Shown here in pieces: positions 55,606 through 63,668 of a DNA stretch of 64,000 bases. Source of the stretch: Flaviflexus ciconiae (GTDB lineage Bacteria; Actinomycetota; Actinomycetes; Actinomycetales; Actinomycetaceae); contig NZ_CP034593.1 in NCBI RefSeq assembly GCF_003971195.1, positions 372,001 through 436,000 of the forward strand, given 5' to 3'. The position numbers and the translations under genes are program-made. The notes beneath the pieces were generated by a model that did no database searches, was not told the DNA's origin, and saw only the letters and a list, made by a program, of their open reading frames with translations. Position 1 is the stretch's first letter. Every line of letters starts with the position of its first letter.

Positions 55606-57652
55606 GGGATCCTTCGACAGCGGGGGATGTGATTGAGCCCGGCCACCAGATCCGATCCCCGACGAGCGTGAAGAGGGCGGGCACGATAATCGTGCGGACC
55701 ACCAGCGTATCGACAATGATGCCGATCCCGACAATAAGGCCCAACTGGCCGAGCGTCACGAGCGGAAGCACGCCGAGCGCCGCGAAAACGCCAGCGAGGA
55801 CGATACCCGCACTGGTGATCACACTACCCGTGTGGGCGACGGATTCAAGGATTCCCGTACGGGTGCCGTAGGCGATGGCCTCCGTCCGAGCCCTGTGCAC
55901 AAGGAAAATCGTGTAGTCAATCCCGAGAGCAACGAGGAACAAGAACGCAAGGAGTGGCACCTGAGTGTCGAGAGCATCCTGCTCGAACAGGAGTCGGCCC
56001 AGCCAGGCGCCCGCGCCTATCGCTGCCAGTGAGCTCGCCAGATTGACCACGATAAGGAATGCGGGAGCGATCAGCGAACGCAGGAGGAGTACGAGAACGA
56101 TGAAGCTTGCGGCGAGGATGAGCGGGGCGATGATGGTGAGATCGCGCTGACTACCCTCGCGCATATCAACGTCCGAGGCAACGGACCCGCCTACCATCGC
56201 ATCGGCACCGTCAATGGCAGATACTGCTTCTCTGAGATCGCTGATCTGGGAGAGAGACTCATCTGTGCTGGGTGCAAACTCACTCGTCACCATGATGTTG
56301 GTCAGCCCCTCATGCTCCGCAATCGGGTGCGCCCTAACCACGCCGTCGCTGCCGGCAACGTCGGCTACAACCTCCTCGGCATACTCTGAGTTTGTAAGAA
56401 TGAATATGGGCTGTGCCTCGCCTGCCGGGAAATGCTCCGCGAAAACTTCCAGGCCCGCCGCGGACTCTGACTGAACCCGGAATTTCTCCAGCTGATCCAG
56501 GCCGACAGTTGTCCCGACCAGGCCCGTTGCCATGACTGCAAGCAGCAGGGTGCCGCCAGCGAGAGCTCTGCGAGGTTTGCTGACCACTCTGGTCGCGATC
56601 GTGCGCCACGTGCCGCCGATCTTCTGCTCCGAACCCGGATGGGGAATAAAGGGCCAGAAGATGCGTCGCCCGCACACCGCCAAGAACGGCGGAAGGACAA
56701 ACATGATGCCCGCCAGCGCGATGAGTAGCCCGAGTGCTGACGAAATCCCAAGTCCCCTGGTGCCGGGGATGACCGACAGAACGAGTGTGAGGAGAGAAAA
56801 AACGACTGTAACGTTCGAGGCGAGGATGGCAGGCATCGACTTTTGCCATGCGGTCGCGAGTGCTACGCGGTGATCCTCGTGTATCAGGAGTTCTTCGCGA
56901 TAGCGCGAGATCAGAAATAGAGCGTAGTTTGTTCCAGCGCCGAAGACGAGAACACTGATGATTCCGGCATCAAACTCCAGGTTCCACGCCTCGCCGGCGG
57001 CTGCAGTGACTCGCCCGGCCAGCCCGTCAGACAGCGCCACGACCGTGAGCGGAACGAGCCAGAGGACTGGGGACCGGTAGGTGACGATGAGAAGAATCGC
57101 GACGATCGCGATCGTGACAGCAAGCATGGTGAAATTAGCGCCGTCGAACGATGCCGCAATATCGGCACCAAATGCCGGACCACCCGTGACCCACACATCG
57201 AGACCGTCGGGAACTTCAGTGCCGATATCGGCACGCAGGGCACCGATCGTCTCCGCGGTCTGCGAGTTGTTGTCACCGACAGTAATCGGCGTAGAGATGA
57301 CAGCCGCATAACGATCCTCGCTCACGATCGGCTCTGAGTTACTAGCCGCCGTTACGGTCACGAGCGACTGAAAATTGTCAAGATCGGAGATGGTTAAGGG
57401 CTCACCATCCTCGCGTGCGGCGACGACTAGGAGTGATTGCTGATCAGCGTCCGGGAAATCAGCCATGAGGTTGCTGACACGAGTTGATTCAGAATTTTCG
57501 GGTGCCTGCGTAGGTGAGGAAGGTGACTGTGCGGAGCCGAACAGCCCGAAAAGGAGGACGAGAACAATGAGGGAGATCCCAAGTGTCATCCATGCGCCTC
57601 GGCGCGAGACCAATTTCTTGGAGAACCGTAAAGAAAGCGAAGAAGTTGCCAT
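55571..57652 (-). CDS. MMPL/RND-family transporter
   Basis: 693 residues with 12 hydrophobic segments in two repeats. FGAGTNYALFLISRYREE in the first half has Asn in place of the usual Asp, while the second half keeps LGIDYTIFLVHRARTEA. I use ATG 57652 (MATSSLSLRF) over a longer start at 57688. It is the first gene of the operon with the kinase and regulator, so the two-component pair probably controls this exporter. The substrate is unknown. Confidence 0.9.
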   Translation of the reverse strand: MATSSLSLRFSKKLVSRRGAWMTLGISLIVLVLLFGLFGSAQSPSSPTQAPENSESTRVSNLMADFPDADQQSLLVVAAREDGEPLTISDLDNFQSLVTVTAASNSEPIVSEDRYAAVISTPITVGDNNSQTAETIGALRADIGTEVPDGLDVWVTGGPAFGADIAASFDGANFTMLAVTIAIVAILLIVTYRSPVLWLVPLTVVALSDGLAGRVTAAAGEAWNLEFDAGIISVLVFGAGTNYALFLISRYREELLIHEDHRVALATAWQKSMPAILASNVTVVFSLLTLVLSVIPGTRGLGISSALGLLIALAGIMFVLPPFLAVCGRRIFWPFIPHPGSEQKIGGTWRTIATRVVSKPRRALAGGTLLLAVMATGLVGTTVGLDQLEKFRVQSESAAGLEVFAEHFPAGEAQPIFILTNSEYAEEVVADVAGSDGVVRAHPIAEHEGLTNIMVTSEFAPSTDESLSQISDLREAVSAIDGADAMVGGSVASDVDMREGSQRDLTIIAPLILAASFIVLVLLLRSLIAPAFLIVVNLASSLAAIGAGAWLGRLLFEQDALDTQVPLLAFLFLVALGIDYTIFLVHRARTEAIAYGTRTGILESVAHTGSVITSAGIVLAGVFAALGVLPLVTLGQLGLIVGIGIIVDTLVVRTIIVPALFTLVGDRIWWPGSITSPAVEGSHESREHAPEAV

Positions 57653-58248
57653 AGTGACAATTCCAGTCGCTTCGGCACCGAGAAACATCGGACCGGATGC
57701 TGAAAGTTAAATCATCCAAAAGACTGATGCCTGGGCCTCGAAACTCCGCTATCTGCCCAACCTCGAATGCGCAACGAGAGGCTAGCGCACAAATGAGTGC
57801 ACGGGGACCAAGAAATTTCAGAATTAGGGAAAAATCTGAGCCCTGTACCCGCGCGGATGCTTTCAGCATTGATGCGCTCCTGGCCGCCACTGGAGTAGCA
57901 GAGGGGACGTATGGCAGGTATAAAATCTTGCCCGATCTAGAACTTGGCGCGTTTTAAAACATCGATCGTTGATGCTGGCCTCTAGACCACGCGTTGACGG
58001 AACCAATGTGCGTTCTACAAGTCTTGGAAATATTCTCAACGCCAAAACGAACTGCCGGATGCGAGGCCTGCGCGTCAGAAGGCGAGAGAGGCGCTAATCA
58101 CTCCCGCCTACTCGACGCTAACTCTGGTCCCGGATTGTGTGCGCTTCTTTACACTTCAAAGATTGGTCCTCGCCAAGTAATCCGTGTAAAGTCACTAATC
58201 GATCAGCACCGCGTGATCAGCTCTCGCAGGCGAGTGTTAAGCGGGGCT
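57653..58248. other. Gene-free stretch before tRNA-Val
   Basis: About 600 bases with mixed composition. A plus-strand frame (57697-57957) has no ribosome site or family. The first 70 bases should carry the MMPL operon promoter. Nothing else is recognised. Confidence 0.35.
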
Positions 58249-58322
58249 GGGCCTGTAGCTCAGTTGGTTAGAGCGCCACGTTTACACCGTGGATGTCGGG
58301 GGTTCGAGTCCCTCCGGGCCCA
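58249..58322 (+). tRNA. tRNA-Val (anticodon TAC)
   Basis: A complete cloverleaf begins GGGCCTGTAGCTCAGTTGG, has anticodon loop TTTACAC, and ends CGGGCCC plus discriminator A; CCA is encoded at 58323-58325. The 3' half overlaps a recombinase remnant read from the other strand. Confidence 0.95.
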
Positions 58323-58740
58323 CCAGAAGGTCGTTGTTCAAACCGGCGATATTACCGGTTTGAGACCTCGACTCAGCTGCCCGCCCCTCGTGGCGGGCCG
58401 TTATCGTCTGCACACCGCGGCCGAAGAACGCGCTGAACGGTTCCCCCGTTTCACCGATGACGGTGCCCTCCTCGCTGAGGTAGAGCTTGTCGAAGAATGC
58501 CTGGTTGGCGATGCGCCGCAGTGAGTCATCGATGCTCATGTACAACTTGTAGCAGTCTCTGCCCAGTGCGAGGCAGTCGTCCAGGTGGGCGCTTGCCAGT
58601 TCGTACTCTATGTCACCGGCTTCGATCTGTGATTCGAGGAACGCGAGTCGTCTGCCGATGCGATCCTGCTCCGACTTGAGGAGATCGAGCGGCACCGCCC
58701 CCGCGTAGTGGGCTTGCAGAAGTTTTGAACGTTCGGCTTG
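58282..58740 (-). pseudogene. C-terminal remnant of a large serine recombinase, ending inside tRNA-Val
   Basis: The frame shows the coiled-coil and tail region of phage-type serine integrases: LLQAHYAGAVPLDLLKSEQD, IGRRLAFLESQIEAG, CLALGRDCYKLYMSID and RRIANQAFFDKLYLSEEG. The catalytic resolvase domain is absent. The last residues, GPEGLEPPTSTV, are simply the translated 3' part of the tRNA-Val gene, the hallmark of an element that integrated in this tRNA. It is fused upstream to an unrelated transposase end at about 58740. Confidence 0.8.
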
Positions 58741-59237
58741 GAGGTCGTCGGGGACGGGTTCAGTGGCGGTGCGGTGGTGGTTACCGCTGTTGATCGTGAC
58801 GGTGCGGTAACGCCAAGCGGTGGTGATGAACTTCTTCAATGCCCACCCCGTGAGGGCCCCAGGCGCCAGGCCACGGCCAGGGCGGCGAACACGACGCTCA
58901 GATGCGCCTCGATCGATTCGTGCTGGTGATGATAGATCGGCCGGGCCGTCAGATCGTGCTTACTTATCCGGAACGACTTCTCCACCTGCCATAGGTAGTG
59001 GTAGGCCCCGATCACGAACTCAGCCCCGGCGACCTTGGGGTCCAGGTTAGGGATGTAGGCCTTGTAGCCGGCCAGATCACGCGCATTTTGCACCAGCTCC
59101 TCATTCAGCGCACGGTCTTGGCCGGTGACTTTCAAGAACCTGTTGCGCTTGATCGGGGTGTTGCGTGCGATCGCGTTCTTCGCGTTCTCGACCTGCTTAT
59201 CGATCCCGCGCAGGGTGCGCCGGGCCCGGGCCCCGCG
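58740..59237 (-). mobile_element. C-terminal remnant of an IS1634-family transposase
   Basis: DDE transposase tail in two frames. KNAIARNTPIKRNRF, then EFVIGAYHYLWQVEKSFRIS and HDLTARPIYHHQHESIEAHL are typical of IS1634/IS1549 proteins. The last part (KKFITTAWRYRTVTINSGN, then PVPDDL) lies in another frame. A TAG stop at about 59240 marks where other DNA was joined. The N-terminal part of such a transposase is found separately at 60526-60684. Confidence 0.7.
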
Positions 59238-59245
59238 GTACTAGT

Positions 59246-59275
59246 GAGCCTGTCAAGATTTCTGTCCACAACGAC
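59246..59275. mobile_element. Possible insertion-sequence terminus
   Basis: GAGCCTGTCAAG (59246-59257), then ATTTCTGT, starts exactly where the transposase frame is broken. The same 12 bases occur at 4646-4657. IS256-type ends of actinobacteria look like this. The body of such an element is missing, and 59276-59520 has no gene. Confidence 0.3.
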
Positions 59276-59520
59276 TGCAACTGGCACGCCCTGCACGACA
59301 CCCCAAAGTTCACTCTCCGGGTTGGGCTGATCGGCCGAACATTACCCGCAGGGCAGGACACCTGACCAGGCACCCCCGTGACCCCTTCTTGGGCCCTGAA
59401 GCGGTCTACCAGAAGGCTTGAGGCGGGTCATTTTCCGACCAACGCTACGACCAGCCCCACCCCGAGGGCCCCACCCCGTCAGACCCTACACATTCACGCG
59501 ACAAGCTCTGCATGACATCA

Positions 59521-59754
59521 TTATTGCGGGTCACCACCCGTTGCCTGGGTCCCACACCAATTATTCAGGAGTCCCCTAGAGGCCAAGTCGCTCGGGTCCC
59601 AGACGCCGTATTCGTCGTATCCATTGCCGCCGGGGTCCATGGCGGCACGTCCGGCGGCAGCAAGGAAATCGGCGCATGACTCGCAGTACTCGTCATCGAG
59701 TTCATCGACATTGAATAGCTCCCCGCACTCTTCACAGGTGGCAGTGGATGACAT
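59521..59754 (-). CDS. Small zinc-ribbon protein, unknown
   Basis: 77 residues with CEEC and CESC pairs (TATCEECGELFNVDELDDEYCESCADF), a four-cysteine zinc site, then a Gly/Asp-rich tail. It has a good ribosome site, GGAGGT, about 9 bases before the ATG. It lies in the middle of mobile-element debris and may be cargo. No family is assigned. Confidence 0.55.
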   Translation of the reverse strand: MSSTATCEECGELFNVDELDDEYCESCADFLAAAGRAAMDPGGNGYDEYGVWDPSDLASRGLLNNWCGTQATGGDPQ

Positions 59755-59869
59755 TGATCAGACCTCCAGTTGTTGGCGCTCGCCGTTAGCAAGACGTTCT
59801 TGGAGTGAGCATACGCTGGTTTGATTGACCATGCGGGTAGACCGCATCTGCAAGGCTCGCCCCTACCGA

Positions 59870-60319
59870 CTACCCATTGATAGCTCGCAAGTGCTTACCC
59901 TGGGTGGCCTCGGCCGCGTGGGCCTTGAGCCACCGCCCCACTGTGGCCCGCGAGAAGCCCCCAGCCTTCGCGATCTCCTGTTGCGTCGCGCCGTCGCCGT
60001 GCATATCAACTGCCAGCGCAACCTGCTCCTCTCGCGTGACCTCCTCCGTACCCTCCTCGGTGGCGGCTGGAGCGGACGACTTCAAGGCACGAGTGGGCTG
60101 GGCCATGGGCGCAGTAACCTGCCCGGTTCGGCTCTCGACCTGCTCAGGCCCAGGGAGGGGAGCTACCTCTGGTACCAGTGCAGGGTATGGGGGCAGCTCG
60201 AAGGCCGCCACCGCCGGGCTTGGCCCAATCTGCCCGTTGCCCAATTCTTCACCATAGCCGCGGATCTTACCTGCGCCCTGGCCCCCGCCGGGCCTGTCGA
60301 CCTCGGGTGAGCATGACAA
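59870..60319 (-). pseudogene. C-terminal part of a helix-turn-helix protein, plasmid/ICE-like
   Basis: The last 55 residues hold a homeodomain-like HTH (ALAVDMHGDG, then QQEIAKAGGFSRATVGRWLK). Before it comes a Pro/Ala-rich stretch without structure. The layout is like the tail of DUF2637-type transfer or plasmid proteins of actinobacteria. The frame remains open upstream into the IstB remnant without a proper start, so it is a fusion scar and not a whole gene. Confidence 0.45.
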
Positions 60320-60530
60320 GCTGGTTTGGCCCCGTGGTGATGGTTTGAGTTGGCCCCACCCATGGTCGTGTATTTCTAGGGTTTCTCCCGTGTGCGGCGT
60401 TCCGCGGCGGGGAGGGCCTGGGGGCTCGTTACTCAGGGGACCTCCATTCCTGGCCTGGGTGGTGCGTAGGTGGTAGGAGCGGGTGCCGGTGTTGATGATG
60501 TGCGCGTTGTATGTGAGCCGGTCGACTACT
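60310..60530 (-). mobile_element. IS21-family IstB C-terminal remnant and element end
   Basis: On the minus strand this reads AAVVDRLTYNAHIINTGTRS, then YHLRTTQARNGG, the C-terminus of IstB-type ATPases of IS21 elements. The following GGGGCCA-rich stretch (about 60310-60370) looks like the non-coding end of such elements. The ATP-binding part and IstA are absent. Confidence 0.55.
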
Positions 60531-60684
60531 GCTGCCGTGCGGCCGCCACCAACAGCTCGTACTCGGCATCAGTGTGGGCAGAGCCCACGTGCCCCATTTC
60601 CCGGCGCCCGCCCTTCTTGGAGTACTCGATCTGCACCGCTCGGGCACCCGAGGCAGTCTTCACGGTACGAATATGGGGCGACAT
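60526..60684 (-). mobile_element. N-terminal remnant of an IS1634-family transposase
   Basis: 53 residues, MSPHIRTVKTASGARAVQIE, then MGHVGSAHTDAEYELLVAAAR, match the start of IS1634-type transposases. It is cut at the junction with the IstB remnant. With 58740-59237 it may be the two ends of one disrupted element. Confidence 0.6.
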
Positions 60685-60813
60685 GCCCCAATTTAGTGCC
60701 CCAATCCCGGCCCCATCACCAACAAAACCCCAGGTCAGAGAACCGCCGCACCCGCCGAGCAAGAAAAGTGAGCCAAGTCGGGTCTTAGGCGCATCATGAG
60801 CAAGAGTTTTCGC

Positions 60814-61437
60814 CTACTCCAAGTCTATTAAGCGCGTGTCGTCCCAGCTCCAATAGAGAGCTCCCTGGTATGCGCCGGAACGGGTATTGGTGCCATCTCG
60901 TAGTTTCAGTTCTCTTGTGAGAGGCGATAAGTTCCACTCCTTGCCTTCGAAGAGTACCTTAGAGTCGCCCACGACCCGAGCTGTGATGGTCGGTTGAGAG
61001 ATGAACTGAATAGCCTCTCCGATGAGGCGATTTAGCACTTGACGTGAGTCGAACTGTGACGATCGGCTACCAACCTGATTCCAGTTGCTGCTGTACTGGA
61101 AGCGTCCTGGAAGCAGGAGTGCATGCTTGACCAACAGTTTAACCAAGTAGATCTGGCGGCGCTGGATCGCTTGATCATCCCAGACCTCCTGATCGACTAC
61201 GTAGTTTTGGGTGACTTGTAATCCTGAGCGCCCTAAGTAGAGAGCTCTCTTCTCCTGAAAAGACCGATTCCCTAGCCCTTGGTTATGCCTAATGAGCGTA
61301 ATGTTTCCGACATTGTTCACATATTGTTGATGAACGTCATCCGCAAGTTCCCCTAGATGAGCATGCCAAATAGCGCTTAACTTCTGAGGCATTATATGTT
61401 CAAGCTGAAGGTACTCATCGTCCCACGCTGGACGAGA
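60814..61437 (-). pseudogene. C-terminal fragment of a GmrSD/DUF262-DUF1524 nuclease
   Basis: The frame begins right after a TAA at about 61440 without a proper start. It contains the DUF1524 HNH-like core LQLEHIMPQKLSAIWHAHLG, then QYVNNVGNITLIRHNQGLGN and RSFQEKRALYL, and later ELKLRDGTNTRSGAYQGALY. GmrSD-type enzymes cut modified DNA and have an N-terminal DUF262 ParB-like domain. Here that domain is absent, so the defence gene is a fragment. Codon use and base composition are AT-richer than in neighbouring genes. Confidence 0.7.
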
Positions 61438-61450
61438 TTAGTAGTGCCCC

Positions 61451-61525
61451 TTAGAGTGGTGTAGCCCCGGGGTGGTCGTGAGCAAGGCTGGTGCCAACTT
61501 CTTCAGGCAGTGTCTCGTAAATCAT
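61451..61525 (-). pseudogene. Truncated 5' end of an unidentified gene (24 codons)
   Basis: ATG 61525 follows a strong AAAGGAGATC ribosome site. The peptide MIYETLPEEVGTSLAHDHPG ends at TAA 61451, right where the GmrSD fragment begins. A palindromic operator lies 44 bases upstream. It looks like the beginning of a regulated gene cut off by the mobile debris, or a very short peptide gene. Confidence 0.4.
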
Positions 61526-61868
61526 GAGATCTCCTTTGATCCGGTTATGAAGCAAGACATGCATACATGTGAACGTTCACTCGTCAACGAAATTTGATTC
61601 GTAAAAACCCTGGTTGCGGGGCTAACGTCCCAGCTTCCGGCTTGCCTGCCAACCTACGATCGTTCTTTTAGCGCGTTTCGCTACCTGCATTGCCGCTATT
61701 TGCTTGACGTGTTGCCTAATGCTCAGAGCACCGGGCAAGCCCGTCGTGCACGCTATGTCAAAGCTGAATCACGATTGCTCCATGCGTTTGCGGCACGCCA
61801 TAACGTGTCGCCTCCAGGAATTTCAAATTCCCTGCGCGCTCCGTGCCGGTGTCCGTTAGCCTCGAGAT
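61526..61868. other. Intergenic stretch with operator and promoter of the truncated gene
   Basis: The only clear element is the palindrome at 61569-61580. The rest, up to the monooxygenase gene, shows no supported frame. Confidence 0.35.
61569..61580. promoter_or_regulatory. LacI-type palindromic operator candidate
   Basis: GTGAACGTTCAC is a perfect 12-bp palindrome centred on the CG step, as LacI-family operators are. It lies 44 bases above a strong ribosome site and ATG (61525). Confidence 0.5.
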
Positions 61869-62171
61869 ATGACATTTGCGAATGTAGGAACCCTTGGAGC
61901 CTTGCCCGGAAAACGCGATGAACTTGTTGCGATCCTGTCGCGGCGCAATGATGAGCTGAAAGCCAGCGGTTGCCTGCTGTACGAAGTGGGCGTGAATGAG
62001 AGCGCACCGGACACGGTGTTTGTGGTTGAAATATGGGACTCTGCGGAAGACCATCAGTCTTCACTGAGCCTGGAGAGTGTTCAGGCTGCGATTACTGAGG
62101 CGCGCCCGATACTGTCGGGTGTCATGGATGGCTTCCGGTTTGACGTCGTGGGCTCACCGCTCCGAAGCTGA
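61869..62171 (+). CDS. ABM-domain monooxygenase-like protein (putative quinol monooxygenase)
   Basis: 100 residues with the dimeric ferredoxin-like ABM fold: LGALPGKRDELVAILSRR, CLLYEVGVNES and VFVVEIWDSAEDHQSSL are typical. Such proteins act on quinols or small aromatics without cofactors, and some are YgiN-like. The substrate is unknown. It lies alone upstream of chrA. Confidence 0.85.
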   Translation: MTFANVGTLGALPGKRDELVAILSRRNDELKASGCLLYEVGVNESAPDTVFVVEIWDSAEDHQSSLSLESVQAAITEARPILSGVMDGFRFDVVGSPLRS

Positions 62172-62317
62172 ACTCTCGACCCGAATCTAAACTCTCCGAG
62201 TCTCTTCGTTCCTGCTCAGAAATTTGTCGCTAACTCGTCGATGGGACACTTCATGGTCGCGATATGGAGGGACGACGTTCTTGACGTGGCGCTATTGGGC
62301 CAGCACAGTTAACACTG

Positions 62318-63538
62318 ATGGTTGACGAGCCTGCACCACGCTCCACCCCTGCCCGATCGGGGAGCGTCTGGGAAGTCTTTTGGGTATTTCTTCGACTGGG
62401 GCTTACCTCGTTCGGTGGTCCCGTCGCACATCTCGCATACTTCCGTGAAGCCTTTGTGGAACGCCGGAAATGGCTGACAGATAAGGTTTACGCCGACATT
62501 GTTGCCCTGTGCCAGTTCCTCCCGGGACCGGCCTCCAGTCAGGTCGGCATGTTAATTGGCCTTTACCGGGCCGGCTATACGGGGCTGCTAGCCGCGTGGG
62601 CGGCGTTCACTCTTCCCTCAGCCATTCTTCTCGTGGCTTTTGCGTATGGAGCTTCGTCGCTCGACGATGCCCTGGGCGATGGCTGGCTGATAGGTCTCAA
62701 GGCTGCTGCAGTTGCTGTTGTTGCTTATGCGGTCCTCGGCATGGCGACGAAACTGGCCCCCGATACTAAGAGAGCGACGATTGCGGTCGGAGCGCTTGCG
62801 GTCGTGCTTCTTGTCCCCGGCGTGCTCGCTCAGATCCTGGCCATTGTTGCCGCCGGCATCATCGGACTGCTCTGGTTGCCGTCCGAAAAGAACGAACCGG
62901 TTGAGCAGGATTCGTTCCGCGTAGGGGTTGGTAAGAAGGTCGCAATCGGAAGTCTCCTGGTATTTGTTGCTCTTCTTATCGGTCTGCCGTTGCTGTCTGC
63001 CGCGACGAAGAATGAATCGGTGGACCTTGCCGACACCTTCTATCGAACCGGTTCCATTGTTTTCGGCGGCGGACACGTTGTTCTTCCGCTATTGGAGGTA
63101 GAAACAGTCCAGGCCGGCCTAGTATCGGCCGACTCGTTCCTTGCTGGATACGGTGCCGCGCAGGCTGTTCCCGGTCCGCTCTTTACCTTCTCTGCCTACC
63201 TGGGATCCGTCACCACAGCGGGACCCACCGGGATCACGGGCGCAACGATTGCCCTGATTGCGATCTTCCTGCCATCCGCCCTGCTGGTAATCGGAGCCCT
63301 TCCGTTCTGGGAGGACCTGCGCCGTAATCGCCTGGCACGAAAGGCCCTCACCGGAATCAACGCGGGCGTCGTGGGTATTCTTGCCGCGGCTCTCTACATG
63401 CCGGTGTTTACTTCGGGGATTACTGGAGCAAAGGAACTCGTCCTTGCTGCTGTTGCCTTCGTTGCCCTCCTCTCGTGGAAGGCACCCGCGTGGGCCGTGG
63501 TCATCGGCTCCGCACTGATCGGGTGGGTTGTCTTCTAG
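62318..63538 (+). CDS. chrA: Chromate transporter, ChrA family (two-domain)
   Basis: Efflux protein of 406 residues with two CHR domains and about 10-12 membrane segments. Domain 1 has GLTSFGGPVAHLAYF and QFLPGPASSQVGMLIG. Domain 2 has GSIVFGGGHVVLPLLE and AQAVPGPLFTFSAYLG. The family exports chromate and gives resistance, though distant members may carry other anions. ATG 62318 has no strong ribosome site. Confidence 0.92.
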   Translation: MVDEPAPRSTPARSGSVWEVFWVFLRLGLTSFGGPVAHLAYFREAFVERRKWLTDKVYADIVALCQFLPGPASSQVGMLIGLYRAGYTGLLAAWAAFTLPSAILLVAFAYGASSLDDALGDGWLIGLKAAAVAVVAYAVLGMATKLAPDTKRATIAVGALAVVLLVPGVLAQILAIVAAGIIGLLWLPSEKNEPVEQDSFRVGVGKKVAIGSLLVFVALLIGLPLLSAATKNESVDLADTFYRTGSIVFGGGHVVLPLLEVETVQAGLVSADSFLAGYGAAQAVPGPLFTFSAYLGSVTTAGPTGITGATIALIAIFLPSALLVIGALPFWEDLRRNRLARKALTGINAGVVGILAAALYMPVFTSGITGAKELVLAAVAFVALLSWKAPAWAVVIGSALIGWVVF

Positions 63539-63668
63539 GGATCGCTCCGTCGATCATCTTGGCCCGTTACCCGCCCATGGCAGATATTCGCTTCTGTGGC
63601 TCTGTGACGCGTGGGCGTAAACTCCACTCTTTGGGTGTTTTTGTAGCCCGGTGTGCTATCCATGTCCT

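Noticed and set aside
57697-57957. 86-residue plus-strand frame upstream of tRNA-Val
   Set aside because: It has no ribosome site or family, and overlaps the likely promoter of the MMPL operon.
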